64,000 bases of DNA from Paraescarpia echinospica (Eukaryota; Annelida; Polychaeta; Sabellida; Siboglinidae): positions 1 through 64,000 of the forward strand of contig JAHLWY010000252.1 of the NCBI GenBank assembly GCA_020002185.1, read 5' to 3'. Under the pieces are notes generated by a model. That model was not told the DNA's origin. It saw only the letters and a program-made list of their open reading frames with translations, and searched no databases. Positions within the stretch are counted from its first letter, which is position 1. Each line of letters opens with the position of its first letter. Below are positions 53,676-64,000 of the stretch, piece by piece. A program made the translations under genes and the position numbers.

Positions 53676-55389
53676 GACTACTCAGTTGATAGAATGTTGC
53701 TGGAAGAACGTAGTGCTGGAAACAACTAGATATTGTCACCTTTCAGGAGAGCTGCATCTTGAGACAAGATAAGATTGTGCCATTTAGTCTCAGCCCGTAG
53801 ACATTAATAATAACATAATAATATTCTTCATGGTGCCTATAATATATCCTCAGAAACCTGAGCTCAGATGTGCAACAAAACCAAAATCGTTAGTCATAAT
53901 CATAGCCTTTGTCGCATGAAAGAAGTTTCACATGTCATGTTTCCCAGCAAAGCTTTAATGCCACATATCTTCTGTTGGATCTCAGCTTTGATATGTTGGT
54001 GTTCCTTGCTTTTCTGTTGAGGAGTGATATCATTCTGCCATATGCAGAATGTTTTTCTGTTGCATTATAGAATTATTGAAGCTCCATATTATTCTCGTCA
54101 AACCAGTTTCAATGCTTGCGTGATGAAACTTACATACAGTACTACATATATACAATATATACATAGAAACAGACATACAGAACTGCATACAAAACGTACA
54201 GAGAAACAGAAGACAGTGCCAAATATATATACAACATGTACAGAAAACAGATGATGCTAAAAACCAAAATCTAAATTCATCTCTCTTTGCAAAAACATAT
54301 TTTTAATTTGGATACACAAAACAATTTCGCGAAATGGTGCTGGCACACGATTGTATCACGCCTCATTCTGTTTGAGATTGAATATTCATTACCTGTTTAT
54401 AAATAACAAAATGTGAGCATTCAAAAGCGGGTTTTGACCGTTTTGCAAAAATACAGGGTTTCTTATTGCTATGTCTGATAATATATTTAACTCATGCCTG
54501 GTATATCCAAACATGAAAGTATTGTTGACCTGTTGATACAGTTGTATGGAAGTTTTGACATATTTTGTGTGGAACTAATACTTTAATGATTAGTATGGAT
54601 GTCTTGATTCCCTCCCCCTTAGTTCTCTTTGTAGTTAATGTGAAAAGTGTTGTTTTTTTGCAACAGTAAATATCAAAAATTGTGAATGGCCCATAACTAT
54701 ATTGGATATGCAATCATCAGTAGCAGCCAGACAATGAATTACTGTTCAATCCTTGGTTAGTATTTATAAGAACACTTGACACACCATGCATAGGGCAGTA
54801 TTGTTTATGCATTGAAACTTAGTTGTTTGGTTGATTATCAGTGGCTGTTAAAATAATATACCCATTACATTTCAATTTCCACCATTGTTCCTAAATCACC
54901 ATATGACGTGGAGTTTTTGGAACCACCTCTAGCAGCTGTTGTTGATATCTTCATTGGTTCTCATTGTCCATTTTATGTAGAATTTCTTGTCAGAAACTGG
55001 TGTTAGTATTTAAATAAGTTTGTCCATATATTTGTAGTATATTTCAAGTCAGAATGTCAGTTTTATATATGTCAGTATGTCTGTGTCAGTTTGACAACAG
55101 CAATAATCAACCAATCAAATCAGTCAGACCAGTTACACTTTCAACTCATACAGTTGGTCTTAAGCTAATATTGAGATAATGTTTAATTGAACTGTTGAGA
55201 AAAGATAGCTAGAACAATTAACCATACAAAGGATCTTCATCTACAAAAACCCAACATTGCAGTATCTGTAGCTGAAAAGCCAAGAATTATACCCAATGAG
55301 GGACCTGCTTTATCATAGATGTGTTAGTTAATCATTGTAGTCTTTGAATACCCCTGAGTGCATTCTAAGTTGCACACTATGTTGCAGTT
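53676..55389. other. Intron 4, 3' part, nothing recognised
   Basis: AT-rich with short frames only. No domain or clear repeat was recognised. Confidence 0.5.
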
Positions 55390-56150
55390 GCAAACTGATT
55401 ATTAAACCATATGTGACCCATCTTAACTAAATGAGTCGGATGTCGGCAAAACTGATTTTCCGTAAATGCCGTTTATGTGAAACAATCGCGAATCCATCGA
55501 TTTTGAGATATCCTATGTAAATGATTCTGTGGTATTCGTTTTATCGATTGCTACTCTAGCTACCCTCTAATTAACTATGTTTTGTGTATTTTAAAGCGAT
55601 TTTTGTAGAGCTCTGCAAAGTGTTCCGCTCAACTTCATTAAAATAAAGCCGAAAATGCCAGTAATTGCACGCGTTCGCAGCCGCTAATTTTGGGACGCTC
55701 CTAACATATCGGATATTACCACGAAATTTGACGCGTCATCTTCCCATATATGGACATATATATGCTAATAACTACAATCTGTGACCTCCAGAGAGCTTTG
55801 TAGACGCCCCCTGTTTAGGCCAGCTGTGTAAACAATTCGGATCACGTGGTAGCAACGACAACTGCGTGACCCAGGCAGCTGTTCTCATTGGTTCAGTGAT
55901 GGGTAATTTACATAATTTGTAAACACAATCATGCGCTCCGTGTATTTCCACTGCGTCACTGCTGACCCAGATGGCGTTTAACGTGGCGAAGCTGTTAAAT
56001 TCGGATGGAAATGATCGCGCACAGATTGACAGTTTGATTGAGGAGTATTTTTTGGAAGACGTTGAGTCCATCAGCCATCTTCATCACCTGCACCCGTGTC
56101 GACACCACGCAAGCGAGGACGTGGCCGCTCGTAGGGACGCTTGACCTGGA
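55390..56150 (+). other. CpG-rich segment with a 57-aa frame, possible DNA-element fragment
   Basis: This patch is richer in CG dinucleotides than the intron around it. An ATG at 55971 (CCCAGATGGCG) opens a short frame (AFNVAKLLNSDGNDRAQIDS, then LIEEYFLED) ending at 56144. A +1-shifted frame after GAAGAC gives SSPAPVSTPRKRGRGRS. Together they look like the N- and C-terminal ends of a larger protein with the middle deleted, as in non-autonomous transposons. I cannot name the family. Confidence 0.35.
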
Positions 56151-56567
56151 TATTGTTACTGATATATTGTTGTTATGTAATTATGTTGTTGTTTAGTATA
56201 AAAGTTGTTAAATACGATACTTTGTTCTGGTGCTTGCTGTGAAGAGAAAACAACTTTCAGCACATAGACATGTTTTCGTACATTTAAATAAGTTGTTTTT
56301 ATAAGAATAATTATAACATTCTTACTGACCCACCTGTGTTACAGATACTAATGTGACAGTCTCTAAAAATAGTGTTGCCAGTCTTCACTTTTCTTAACAA
56401 AGTTATTACACAAGCAATTATTTTCTAACCATGATTTTGTTTTCCTATTGACAGAATATCATGAGAATGCCACTGTCTTCAAGTTGTCAAAATGTCAGCC
56501 AGATATGTCCATGCTAACTAACATGGTGCAGGTTTTGGCTTTTGTTAACAATGGTGGTAGTTACATA

Positions 56568-56660
56568 ATAAATTAATTGATCTACTATTTTTTTCTAACG
56601 AAAAATAGTAGATCAATAAATTAATTGATCTACTATTTTTTTCTAACGAAGATGTTGTAT
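56568..56660. repeat. Hairpin and direct repeat
   Basis: ATTGATCTACTATTTTT (56576-56592) is perfectly inverted at 56601-56617. The left arm, with the following TTCTAACGAA, is then repeated directly at 56622-56650. Confidence 0.85.
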
Positions 56661-58133
56661 TCATATTAACATAATGTCTTGAGAATGACATTATCTTCGA
56701 GTATTCCGACTTTCAGCAAGATCTGTATATGGTAACTAAGGTACATCAAGAATGGTAATAATGATTGTAATCTTTTTCCTCGTATAACTTCAAATTAATT
56801 GAAATAATTGTTTTAAATATTGTGTAAGTCAAATGGCATATTGAAAGGATTCTGAATGCACAAAGTTAGTAAATTAGTTCACCCATATGGAAAAGGGGAT
56901 GTTCAGTTTTCTTTCTAAGTACAATGTGGTTGCAAAACGTTATAATGAATTAAAGGGAAACAAAAGACAATGTTTTGATGTTATGCACCTAAAACATTTA
57001 ATACAAACTAACTTCTTGCAACCACAATCGCATTTTTGATAGCAGTGGTTTACTTAGAGTGTGCTCTAAAAGTCGTAGATTCTACTCTTAAGGTTGACAC
57101 ATTACTGGTGACGCGATAACTTGACTAGAAGCAGTCAATAAACGAGCAGCGTTTTTTTACCACGGAGTTCCCGGCACATTAACCAATTCCTTCTGAACCT
57201 GGTACCTTTGTCAACACATGTTGTGATATACAATTTGTTGGATTTATACAAGATGGGTTTGCAATAAAGACGTGAATTTATAATATGCCATACTGTTCTG
57301 TATGCGTGTGTAGCAATACTACTGTGAACAGTTTCTTTGAACTTCTTTGAACAGATCTTATGTAAAACAGTGGATTCATAATTGTGGATAGATACACTGG
57401 TTGGAAACAGTTGCAGTATAATGAACTTTGGCTCATTTTCAAGAAAATATATCACCTGATAATGGGACAAGATTCAATGAAATGTCGACGATGTAAGGTT
57501 TTGTAGCTGGGAGCAGTGTCGACAGTATTTTAATCACGACATTTGGTGATCGGTTCAAGTCATATTTCATTTTGGTGAACTTTACCAAGGACTTCTAATT
57601 CAAACCAAATATTAATACACAATAATACCTATACTGGAAAGTAATTCCCATACACTGTGATAACATTGTTCAAAAACCATTGGCTTGTATAGTGCTGCAA
57701 GCAAGTTGAATGTGAACAAATGTTTTTATAGATATAAAATTATAGAGTTACTGTACATAATAAAGTATTATATGGATAGGCTTAATATGAAAATAGGATG
57801 TACTTATCACTGCCATGTCCATGTACTAATTACATGTTATGCCAGGTACAGCAAGGAAGTCGGAAAATGGTATCAAGTATACTATTATGTGAAACAGCTT
57901 GGAAGGTTGGAACCAGTTAATCATATCGATTATCACCAGGTCACACAGTACATGTCTAATATATACATTTTTGCCAGTATGAGCTCTACTGTCTAGTGGT
58001 GGTTCAAGTATTCCCAGCTGAGAAGGATGAGCATCTGACAAGAACACATCACTGCGCCCACTCCTGTTCCTGATTTACTGTCAATTCTGTACACAGGTAA
58101 TGTTTCAATGTGAACATAGTACACTCGTTGTAG
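56661..58133. other. Intron 4, 3' end
   Basis: No gene recognised. It ends with CTCGTTGTAG at 58133, the acceptor of the Ig4 exon. Confidence 0.55.
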
Positions 58134-58415
58134 ATAAGCCGATCGTGTCTGTGGAAACACCAGATCCAGTGGTAGAAGGACATCCAGTGACCATTACCTG
58201 TCGGTCACAAGTTAGACCAGCTGTGAACAAAGTCACATGGAAGAAAGGTCTAGATGTCATCATAGTAACCACTGACAATAGATACACTGGAGGGACTGTC
58301 CAGAATCCTTCACTGACTATTAAGAACGCCACTACGACAGACGCAGGACAGTACACATGTCAACCGGTCAATGACGTTGGACGTGACAGCAAAATAATGA
58401 CACTTCAAGTGTTTT
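58134..58415 (+). CDS. IgSF receptor exon 5: Ig domain 4
   Basis: The exon is 282 nt, acceptor GTTGTAG| and donor |GTAAGT, phase 1-1. It encodes a C2/I-set domain. KPIVSVETPDPVVEGHPVTI leads to the first Cys in TCRSQV. The core Trp is in KVTWKKG. NPSLTIKNATTTDAGQYTC gives Asp-x-Gly-x-Tyr-x-Cys, followed by QPVNDVGRDSK. The phase and the VTWKKG motif match Ig3, so the two exons on either side of the 34-kb intron belong to one gene. Confidence 0.93.
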
Positions 58416-58901
58416 GTAAGTACATTGTGGATATTATATATATATATATATATATGTACATATGAGCTGTTTTGTGGAAGTATATCTTACATTGTAGGCA
58501 TGTGATATGAAATAAAAAATAGTACTGACATCCTGTGTTCTTTCATAGTATAAAGCTTCCCTGTGAGCTAGCAGACTGTTTGATTACATGGCCTTTGAAC
58601 TTTGTTTCGCGGCAGTTGATATTATATCACAATACCTAATAACTAATAGCCAGGTATTCAAGCTAAATCATTCATTGTCACATTATGTAACAAACAGCTA
58701 AAACTTACTGAATGTATCCACAAAATATGTATTTCTTGATAGATGGGGATTGCCAAGACGATGCTCTATTTGTTATGTTCTCATCAAATCCGAATTAATG
58801 AATAACGCAACAACTGCTACTGAAGTGGCACAGCATCTCTTCAAAATCACGAATATTTTGAGACAAAAAGACCAGTAACATTCGCCTTTGGTGAACTTCA
58901 G
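58416..58901. other. Intron 5
   Basis: Contains a short AT run near 58436-58454. Nothing else recognised. Confidence 0.6.
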
Positions 58902-59174
58902 ATAAACCCTATGGTCAAGCAACGGTGACGCCAACAAGTGTGACTGTGGCCGTAGGAGGACATGTGTCTTTAACCTGCCACTCCCCAACTGAGTCTGGCA
59001 ACCCAGCAGCTTCTTGGTTTGTCTGGAGCAGAGAGAACAGTGACTTCAGCAGCAACACAACTGTACTGACTATGACACCTTCAGGAGTGGGCGAATCTGG
59101 CAATTACAGGTGTAAGGCTGGCAACTGGCTTGGACAGAGTGACTACTCGGACTGGACCACTGTTACAGTGCAAG
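58902..59174 (+). CDS. IgSF receptor exon 6: Ig domain 5
   Basis: The exon is 273 nt. The acceptor is ACTTCAG| at 58901 and the donor |GTGAGT at 59175, phase 1-1. A second in-frame AG lies at 58918-58919, but the chosen one gives a KP start like Ig4. The Ig landmarks are TPTSVTVAVGGHVSLTCHSP, Trp in ASWFVWSREN, and GESGNYRCKAGNWLG with Gly/Ser-x-Tyr-x-Cys. This is the membrane-proximal Ig domain, before the FN3 pair. Confidence 0.9.
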
Positions 59175-59405
59175 GTGAGTAAACGAGTGAGTGATTATGA
59201 GGCGGTATGATATGAATGATTATTCATTTACAAAAACAGTTGCATATTATCAAATTACATTTCCTGCATGTCATAGTGTTGCTGTGTGGCGTGTACACTG
59301 TAGTGTATGTTTTGATGATTGTGGCTATGCGATCAATGTTGTTGCAATGTGACATGAAGCTCTGGCTGGCCGTGATTTGTAATGTTGTATTTTCATTTAT
59401 TACAG

Positions 59406-59711
59406 TTCCACCAGAAATGCCTACACATTTTAAAATACTCAACAACTCAACATCGGTCGCCCTAACCCTCCAGTGGCACCCTGGATTAAGTCACAATTAC
59501 CCTCCGCAGATATTCATCATACAGTACACGGCAGTTAACCAGCCGAACTTGTTTTATGGGAGGATAATCACTGCTGATGGGAGCAAACAACAGCAAGTGA
59601 CCATTGCTGGGCTGGAGCCTGAGACGTTGTACAAGTTCACGTTGTTTCCACGCAGCAACACCACAGATGTCATCAGAAGTGATGTCGCTACAGCGTCAGG
59701 AGGGACAACAG
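59406..59711 (+). CDS. IgSF receptor exon 7: fibronectin type III domain 1
   Basis: The exon is 306 nt, acceptor TATTACAG| and donor |GTAGGA, phase 1-1. The FN3 landmarks are PPEMPTHFKILNNSTSVALT, the B-strand Trp in LQWHPG, the C-strand Tyr in FIIQYTAV and the E-F signature ITIAGLEP-like VTIAGLEPETLYKFTLF. This is the first of two FN3 modules between the Ig array and the membrane. Confidence 0.9.
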
Positions 59712-61013
59712 GTAGGACCGTAGGACATGAATAAAGATCAATAAAGACACTGGTCATTACTGCATCTTATAGACAAAGTGGAAGACATAATAACTTCATT
59801 CTGTTTTAGTGTTACAGCCATCGATATCTTGTATTTTGAAATACAGTAAAACCTATCATAACTGTCACCGTCTGGACTGCGCAATATTATTGTTATAGAC
59901 AGGTTAGCGTTATGGAGAATTTCAAGACTTTGATACTCACTACAGATGGTGCCACAATATTATGAACGGTCGCTAGTTGGTACTGTCGCGAACGATACAA
60001 ACCTACAGTTAACAATAGTAGTACACTACACAACTTGCTATATTTAATATTTATTCAGCGTAAAGTGAATTCATAAGTTCTCATGAAGAATACGTCATAT
60101 TCACATGCAAATGCGAAGTGCCATCGGTTATACACAAAAAGATATATCGTCACCACCATTAGTAAAGGTCATGGACGTTATTGTCGCAAGTGATGTCGCT
60201 TCAAAATATAATGTTTGTATTGCAGTGTGTACACGGAGCGATCAAATTGCAGTCGAGTCACACGTAACGTCGTCAGCTCGTTGCGGCAACTTTACAAGGC
60301 TTCCTTTATACTGCCTTCAGATCTCTTCAGGTGAATATTCCAACGGAGCCTACCATATATGTGGTTATATGTTCATGTATTGTCTGAACTCATTTGGGAC
60401 ATCAAAGCTCATTCTGCTACTATTTGCTGGAAGCCATAGTCGCCGCAACGAGCTGATAACGCAAATTTTGACTCGAATGCAATTTGACTGTACCTTGTAC
60501 ACTGTCTCGTGAACGTTTTATTTAGGGGAAATGGTGAATTCACTTTAAGCTGCCTGCAAGCGGCAGGGTGACTATGAATGGTTCGATCCAAATTAACTGA
60601 CCGTAATATACAGTGATTAGGTTACCGTTATGGACAGGACATACTATTAGAAAGTAATTCGGAACTTTCAAAAGTGATTATTACATACAGATCATAGAGC
60701 TTACCGCTGTAGTAGACAGGTGGCTGCTTTGGCAGGTTTTACTGTATATTGCGTTATAGTGCTACATATTTGACAAAATGCATAAGCATTGGATTGATAT
60801 ATAAACGTGGGTTCATAATGACTTGAACTTTATGAAAATATAACTGCTTATAGTGATTTCGAATAACGCCATATGTTACCTGATGGTGTACATATATCAT
60901 TGGTTTTCAATAAGAAACAAAACGCAATTGCCAGTTGACATATATGTGTGCATCTAATAAACAATTGCATAATTAGAGCGATTTTTGTTGACCACATATG
61001 TTATTTAATGCAG
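59712..61013. other. Intron 7 with a foldback DNA element
   Basis: 1.3 kb, mostly occupied by the pogo-like element at 59844-60744. It ends with TTTAATGCAG. Confidence 0.7.
59844..60744. mobile_element. Pogo/Tigger-like foldback element
   Basis: The ends are CAGTAAAACCTATC and its inverted partner GGCAGGTTTTACTG, flanked by TA on both sides, as expected for Tc1/mariner-pogo elements. Inside, 60057-60075 (TAAAGTGAATTCA) is inverted at 60533-60550, and 60230-60305 is inverted at 60420-60500. The whole 901-bp element can fold back on itself. No transposase remains. Open frames inside are incidental. Confidence 0.8.
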
Positions 61014-61337
61014 CATCACCAGAAACTGAAATAGAAGCAGTTGATCTCCAGGAGGATCACATGACTGTCACATGGTCAGATAATATACATAGTTCCCGAC
61101 GTAAAAGATCTACGTATACAGTCGTGTCAGTTGTTGTTTACTACAAACGGGACGGTGGAGATGAGAGCCGTTCTCCACCAGAGGGCAGTGTCGATGCCAA
61201 ACAACAGACGGCAGTCATCTCTGGACAGTTTGATACCGAGGCAACTTACCATGTTTGGCTGAAAGTGTACGAAGGTCAGCTGACGTTTCCGTCCAAGATA
61301 GGACAACGCGTTGAAGCTACCTCTAAAACAGAGAAAG
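61014..61337 (+). CDS. IgSF receptor exon 8: fibronectin type III domain 2
   Basis: The exon is 324 nt, acceptor AATGCAG| and donor |GTACAT (weak at +5), phase 1-1. The FN3 features are ETEIEAVDLQEDHMTVTWSD with the B-strand Trp, SVVVYYKRDGG at the C strand and DTEATYHVWLKVYEG at the F strand. An unusual RRKRS, a furin-type basic site, lies in the B-C loop (SSRRKRSTYTV), so the extracellular part could be cleaved close to the membrane. This is an inference from sequence. Confidence 0.85.
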
Positions 61338-61391
61338 GTACATAACCCCTATAACTAATTATTTAAAATAAACATTATTAACAAGCATATA

Positions 61392-61441
<50 letters not shown>

Positions 61442-61895
61442 AAGAGTATGGCGGTTATACAAATAAGTAACAGACATATCGACAGTAAATGATGTAACGA
61501 TGATGGTCGCTGTATCTGTAGCTGCGCTCTAAACGTGCCAAAAAGCTACTTTCAGCATAAAATCAACACGTATTAATTAGAAGGTGCGTTATCACCCTAC
61601 GTCCACTTGAGTCCCATAATCTGATGATGACGTTTGCGCGTACCTACTCATGATGCCATGATCATCGTTTATTATTTCTGGATTAGCTGTGCTTGTGATT
61701 GCCTGAAGGTTTGTTTCTGGTTAAGGACACTATATTTTGTCCAAGAAACTGGTTTGCTATATTGTATGTTTATAGTCTGATGAATGAAAAACTGTAGAGC
61801 AATTGTTTCGTCGAAGTAAGTATGTAATAAAATGTTATCAAACTAACTTACTTATGTTTATTTTACAAATGTGGCGCATGTTACTTATGTTGTAG
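61338..61895. other. Intron 8
   Basis: Has a TA microsatellite at about 61387-61436. Nothing else recognised. Confidence 0.6.
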
Positions 61896-62015
61896 GATGC
61901 AGTTGTAGCACAATTTCAATTATTGCGGTCGTTTTGGGCAGCCTCCTTGTTGTCTGCATAGTTGGACTGGTGTTTGGCTTCATTTGGAGAATAAGAGAGC
62001 AGTCACGTTGCAAAG
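61896..62015 (+). CDS. IgSF receptor exon 9: transmembrane segment
   Basis: The exon is 120 nt, acceptor TTGTAG| and donor |GTACAA, phase 1-1. It encodes STISIIAVVLGSLLVVCIVG and LVFGFIW, a single membrane span, followed by the basic stop-transfer RIREQSRCK. It makes the protein a type I membrane receptor. The short cytoplasmic tail must continue in later exons. Confidence 0.88.
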
Positions 62016-62361
62016 GTACAATGTCTTCCATATTCGAAAATGCATTTGTTTTTAAGTCTAACATTATTAGTTTCCATGCCTAATCAAGTATGCATGATAC
62101 ACATACAACATTATTTGATACATTTGGTAAATTTAATTATTTGAATTATAATCCTATGTTGTATTTTGTTGTAACCGGATAACTCAAGGATACGTGTTTT
62201 AACAACTAGAGGCACCTACTAAGAAGCAAGTGTGGTACTGTGGAGTAAGCCTTCCTAGAAGGTTGGTGCTGAGTGGGTGTTGGTGGTATCTCGCCTAATT
62301 GTAACAATGAGTTTATCTTCATTGAGAACATATTACTTAACTCTTGCTGTTGCTGTTTCAG

Positions 62362-62380
62362 AAGGTTCTGATCAAGCGAG
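62362..62380 (+). CDS. Possible cytoplasmic micro-exon
   Basis: A good pyrimidine tract and acceptor (TGCTGTTTCAG|) precede 19 bases, followed by a strong donor (GCGAG|GTATGT). In phase 1 it would add EGSDQA and leave in phase 2. Support is splice signals only. Confidence 0.4.
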
Positions 62381-62526
62381 GTATGTTTTCTGTGTTTATA
62401 GAGGTCGTCATTTTCATAGGTTGGGTTCATCGTTGATACTATTTAAACATTGTTTTATATCACGTGATAACCATGGAAACAACGGTCAGTTATTATTAGT
62501 AAACAAGCAAACACACAATCCTTTCG

Positions 62527-62539
62527 TATGTATATATAT

Positions 62540-62570
<31 letters not shown>

Positions 62571-62606
62571 CATATATATATGTATATATATATATATATA
62601 TATAAG
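62527..62606. repeat. TA microsatellite
   Basis: Long TA run with interruptions. Open frames here are repeat translations. Confidence 0.95.
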
Positions 62607-62910
62607 TAAAACTAAAATATATGTATATTCTTTTCACCCGCTATAAATATGAGGGAATAAATTATTGCAGACAGAAATGACACAATTAATTTAGAATACA
62701 ACCTACTAACAATGGATATAGTGGAAACTGCATAATACATTGTTTAGGGCCAGGTTATAGTAATGAATAGGTTTTGGACAATGCATCCTTTCTATTTCGA
62801 TTTTGTTATGGACAGGTATCCGCTAGGCCTAGCTTTCACTGCATTACTCTTGTTATTATTAATATTTCACATTATTGTCATATAAAAAGACTTGTTAATT
62901 ATATGATGTC
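62607..62910. other. Spacer, nothing recognised
   Basis: AT-rich sequence between the microsatellite and the LINE. Confidence 0.5.
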
Positions 62911-64000
62911 AATGATATATCAGATGCCGAATTGGGAATAACTGGCTATATAATGTTCAGGAAACATAGAATAGGAAGAAGGGGAGGTGGAGTTAATTTA
63001 TATGTTAAAGAATCTATCCAGGTTATGAAATAAAATTAGAAAGAGAAGCTGATAGCGAAGAAGCTGTTTGGTGCAACATAGTTACTGGAAACTCAAAGTT
63101 AACGTTGGGGTTAGTTTATCGAAGTCCAAACATAAGTGTAGAAGAGAATGAAAAAGTACAAAACGCTATAAGGGAAGTTAGCAAACGGGACTGTATTATT
63201 ATGGGAGATTTTAACCATGGTCATATACAATGGAAATCTCTTCAGAGTACGGGGAGTGAGGACCACAAGTTTTTAGTTTTAGTACGATACTTTTCTCAAC
63301 ATGTGCTAGAGCCAACCAGGGGTGAGAATGTGTTAGACATAGTTTTGTCCTCACACAATGAATTAGTTGACAATGTCAAATTATGTGAGCCATTGGGAAG
63401 TAGTGATCACAACCGGATACAATTTACCATCAAAATAAAATCAGAAAGAAATAATAAACAGCAGTTCAAGGCAAATTTTCACAAAGGAAGATATGAGGAA
63501 ATTAGGAAATATTTAGCAAATATAGACTGGAACAACACACTGAAGAATAAGTCAGCAACAGAATGCTGGAATATCTTAAAGAGTGAAATAGGGTGCATTG
63601 TCGATCAATTTCTTCCCTTCGAAAAACAAGGGAAACGGTCCAGAAAGAAATACTGACCGAAAGAAGCCATTAGAAAAATTTAGTATAAACAAACGATGTG
63701 GAAGTCATATAGACGTACTGGAAATGACGAAGACTACAACCTTTATAAAGAAGCACTAAACCAAGCTACAACTGAAATTCGAAGAGAAGCTACGAACAAA
63801 AATTAGCTTGTAATATAAAACAAGACAGCAAGAGTTTTTATGCATATGTTATGAGCAAACAGAATGTTCAGGATAAGGTCCGTCCTCTAGAAGATAGTGC
63901 TGGAAATATAATATCAGAGGGATTTTTAATGGCAGAAGATCTGAATGAGTATTTTAGTTCAGTGTTTACCAGGGAAGATATTAGTTCACTGTCAGTACCA
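62911..64000 (+). mobile_element. CR1-like LINE, third copy, running off the window
   Basis: Same family as 31561-35740 and 4041-5612, 5'-truncated inside the endonuclease domain (ISDAELGITGYIMFRKHR). The open frame 63105-63656 keeps LGLVYRSPNISVEENEK, CIIMGDFNHGHIQWKSL, NVLDIVLSSHNELVDNV and SSDHNRIQFTI, all endonuclease core motifs. A stop (TGA) at 63654 follows RSRKKY. The element continues past the window edge into the RT region. Confidence 0.9.

Noticed and set aside
58100..58133. In-frame ATG upstream of the Ig4 exon as a gene start
   Set aside because: The frame is open by chance across the acceptor. The splice site and matching phase show it is intron.
59216..59405. Hydrophobic N-terminal extension of the FN3 frame (possible signal peptide)
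   Set aside because: It is intron sequence ending in TTTATTACAG at the FN3 exon. Phase and domain limits fit the acceptor.
60105..60512. Frame of 135 codons between the FN3 exons
   Set aside because: Lies inside the foldback DNA element. No domain.

Overview
The window is animal genomic DNA. It has long introns with GT..AG junctions, immunoglobulin-domain exons in phase 1, several clades of non-LTR retrotransposon, DNA transposons, minisatellites and one complete Polinton/Maverick. Base composition and repeat types fit a marine invertebrate, probably a mollusc, but nothing here proves the phylum.

Host gene: one plus-strand gene runs from a signal-peptide exon at 8383 to at least 62015. Its exons encode signal peptide - Ig1 - Ig2 - Ig3 - Ig4 - Ig5 - FN3 - FN3 - transmembrane segment. 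All junctions are phase 1, so every exon is a multiple of three and encodes one domain. It is a single-pass IgSF/FN3 adhesion or recognition receptor. The cytoplasmic tail continues beyond the exons I can place. The intron between Ig3 and Ig4 is about 34 kb and holds nearly all the large mobile DNA.

Mobile DNA by region: 1.5-6.6 kb has L2-like, CR1-like and Jockey-like LINE pieces. 8.6-14.7 kb is a minisatellite of about 17 bp units, split by a minus-strand LINE. 19.5-22.96 kb is a DNA element with long inverted repeats and a decayed gene of an invertebrate repeat family, ending 28 bp before the Ig2 exon. 25.9-53.6 kb is a nested stack: an old minus-strand RTE-type LINE was split by an L2-like LINE, and that L2-like LINE was split by a CR1-like LINE and, separately, by the Polinton. 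59.8-60.7 kb is a pogo/Tigger-like foldback element. The last kilobase is another CR1-like copy.

Polinton (35871-52732, 16,862 bp): it has 6-bp target duplications (GTCGTT), AG...CT termini and inverted repeats of about 400-455 bp. The minus strand carries a virus-like set: protease, double-jelly-roll major capsid protein, pX-like protein, penton-like minor capsid protein, membrane protein, chromodomain integrase, two conserved small structural-type proteins, packaging ATPase and protein-primed DNA polymerase B. Beyond these lies an accessory block with two acidic proteins that may be one spliced gene, an RPA-like OB-fold protein, a NADAR-domain protein and, divergently on the plus strand, a four-exon gene that only appears when splice sites are read. 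The accessory promoters and the polymerase promoter share CACGTG and CRE/ATF-like motifs. Some parts look damaged: a frameshift near the polymerase C-terminus, no ATG before the conserved minor-capsid N-terminus, and an unusual residue at the protease acidic position. The copy is therefore structurally complete but may not be functional.
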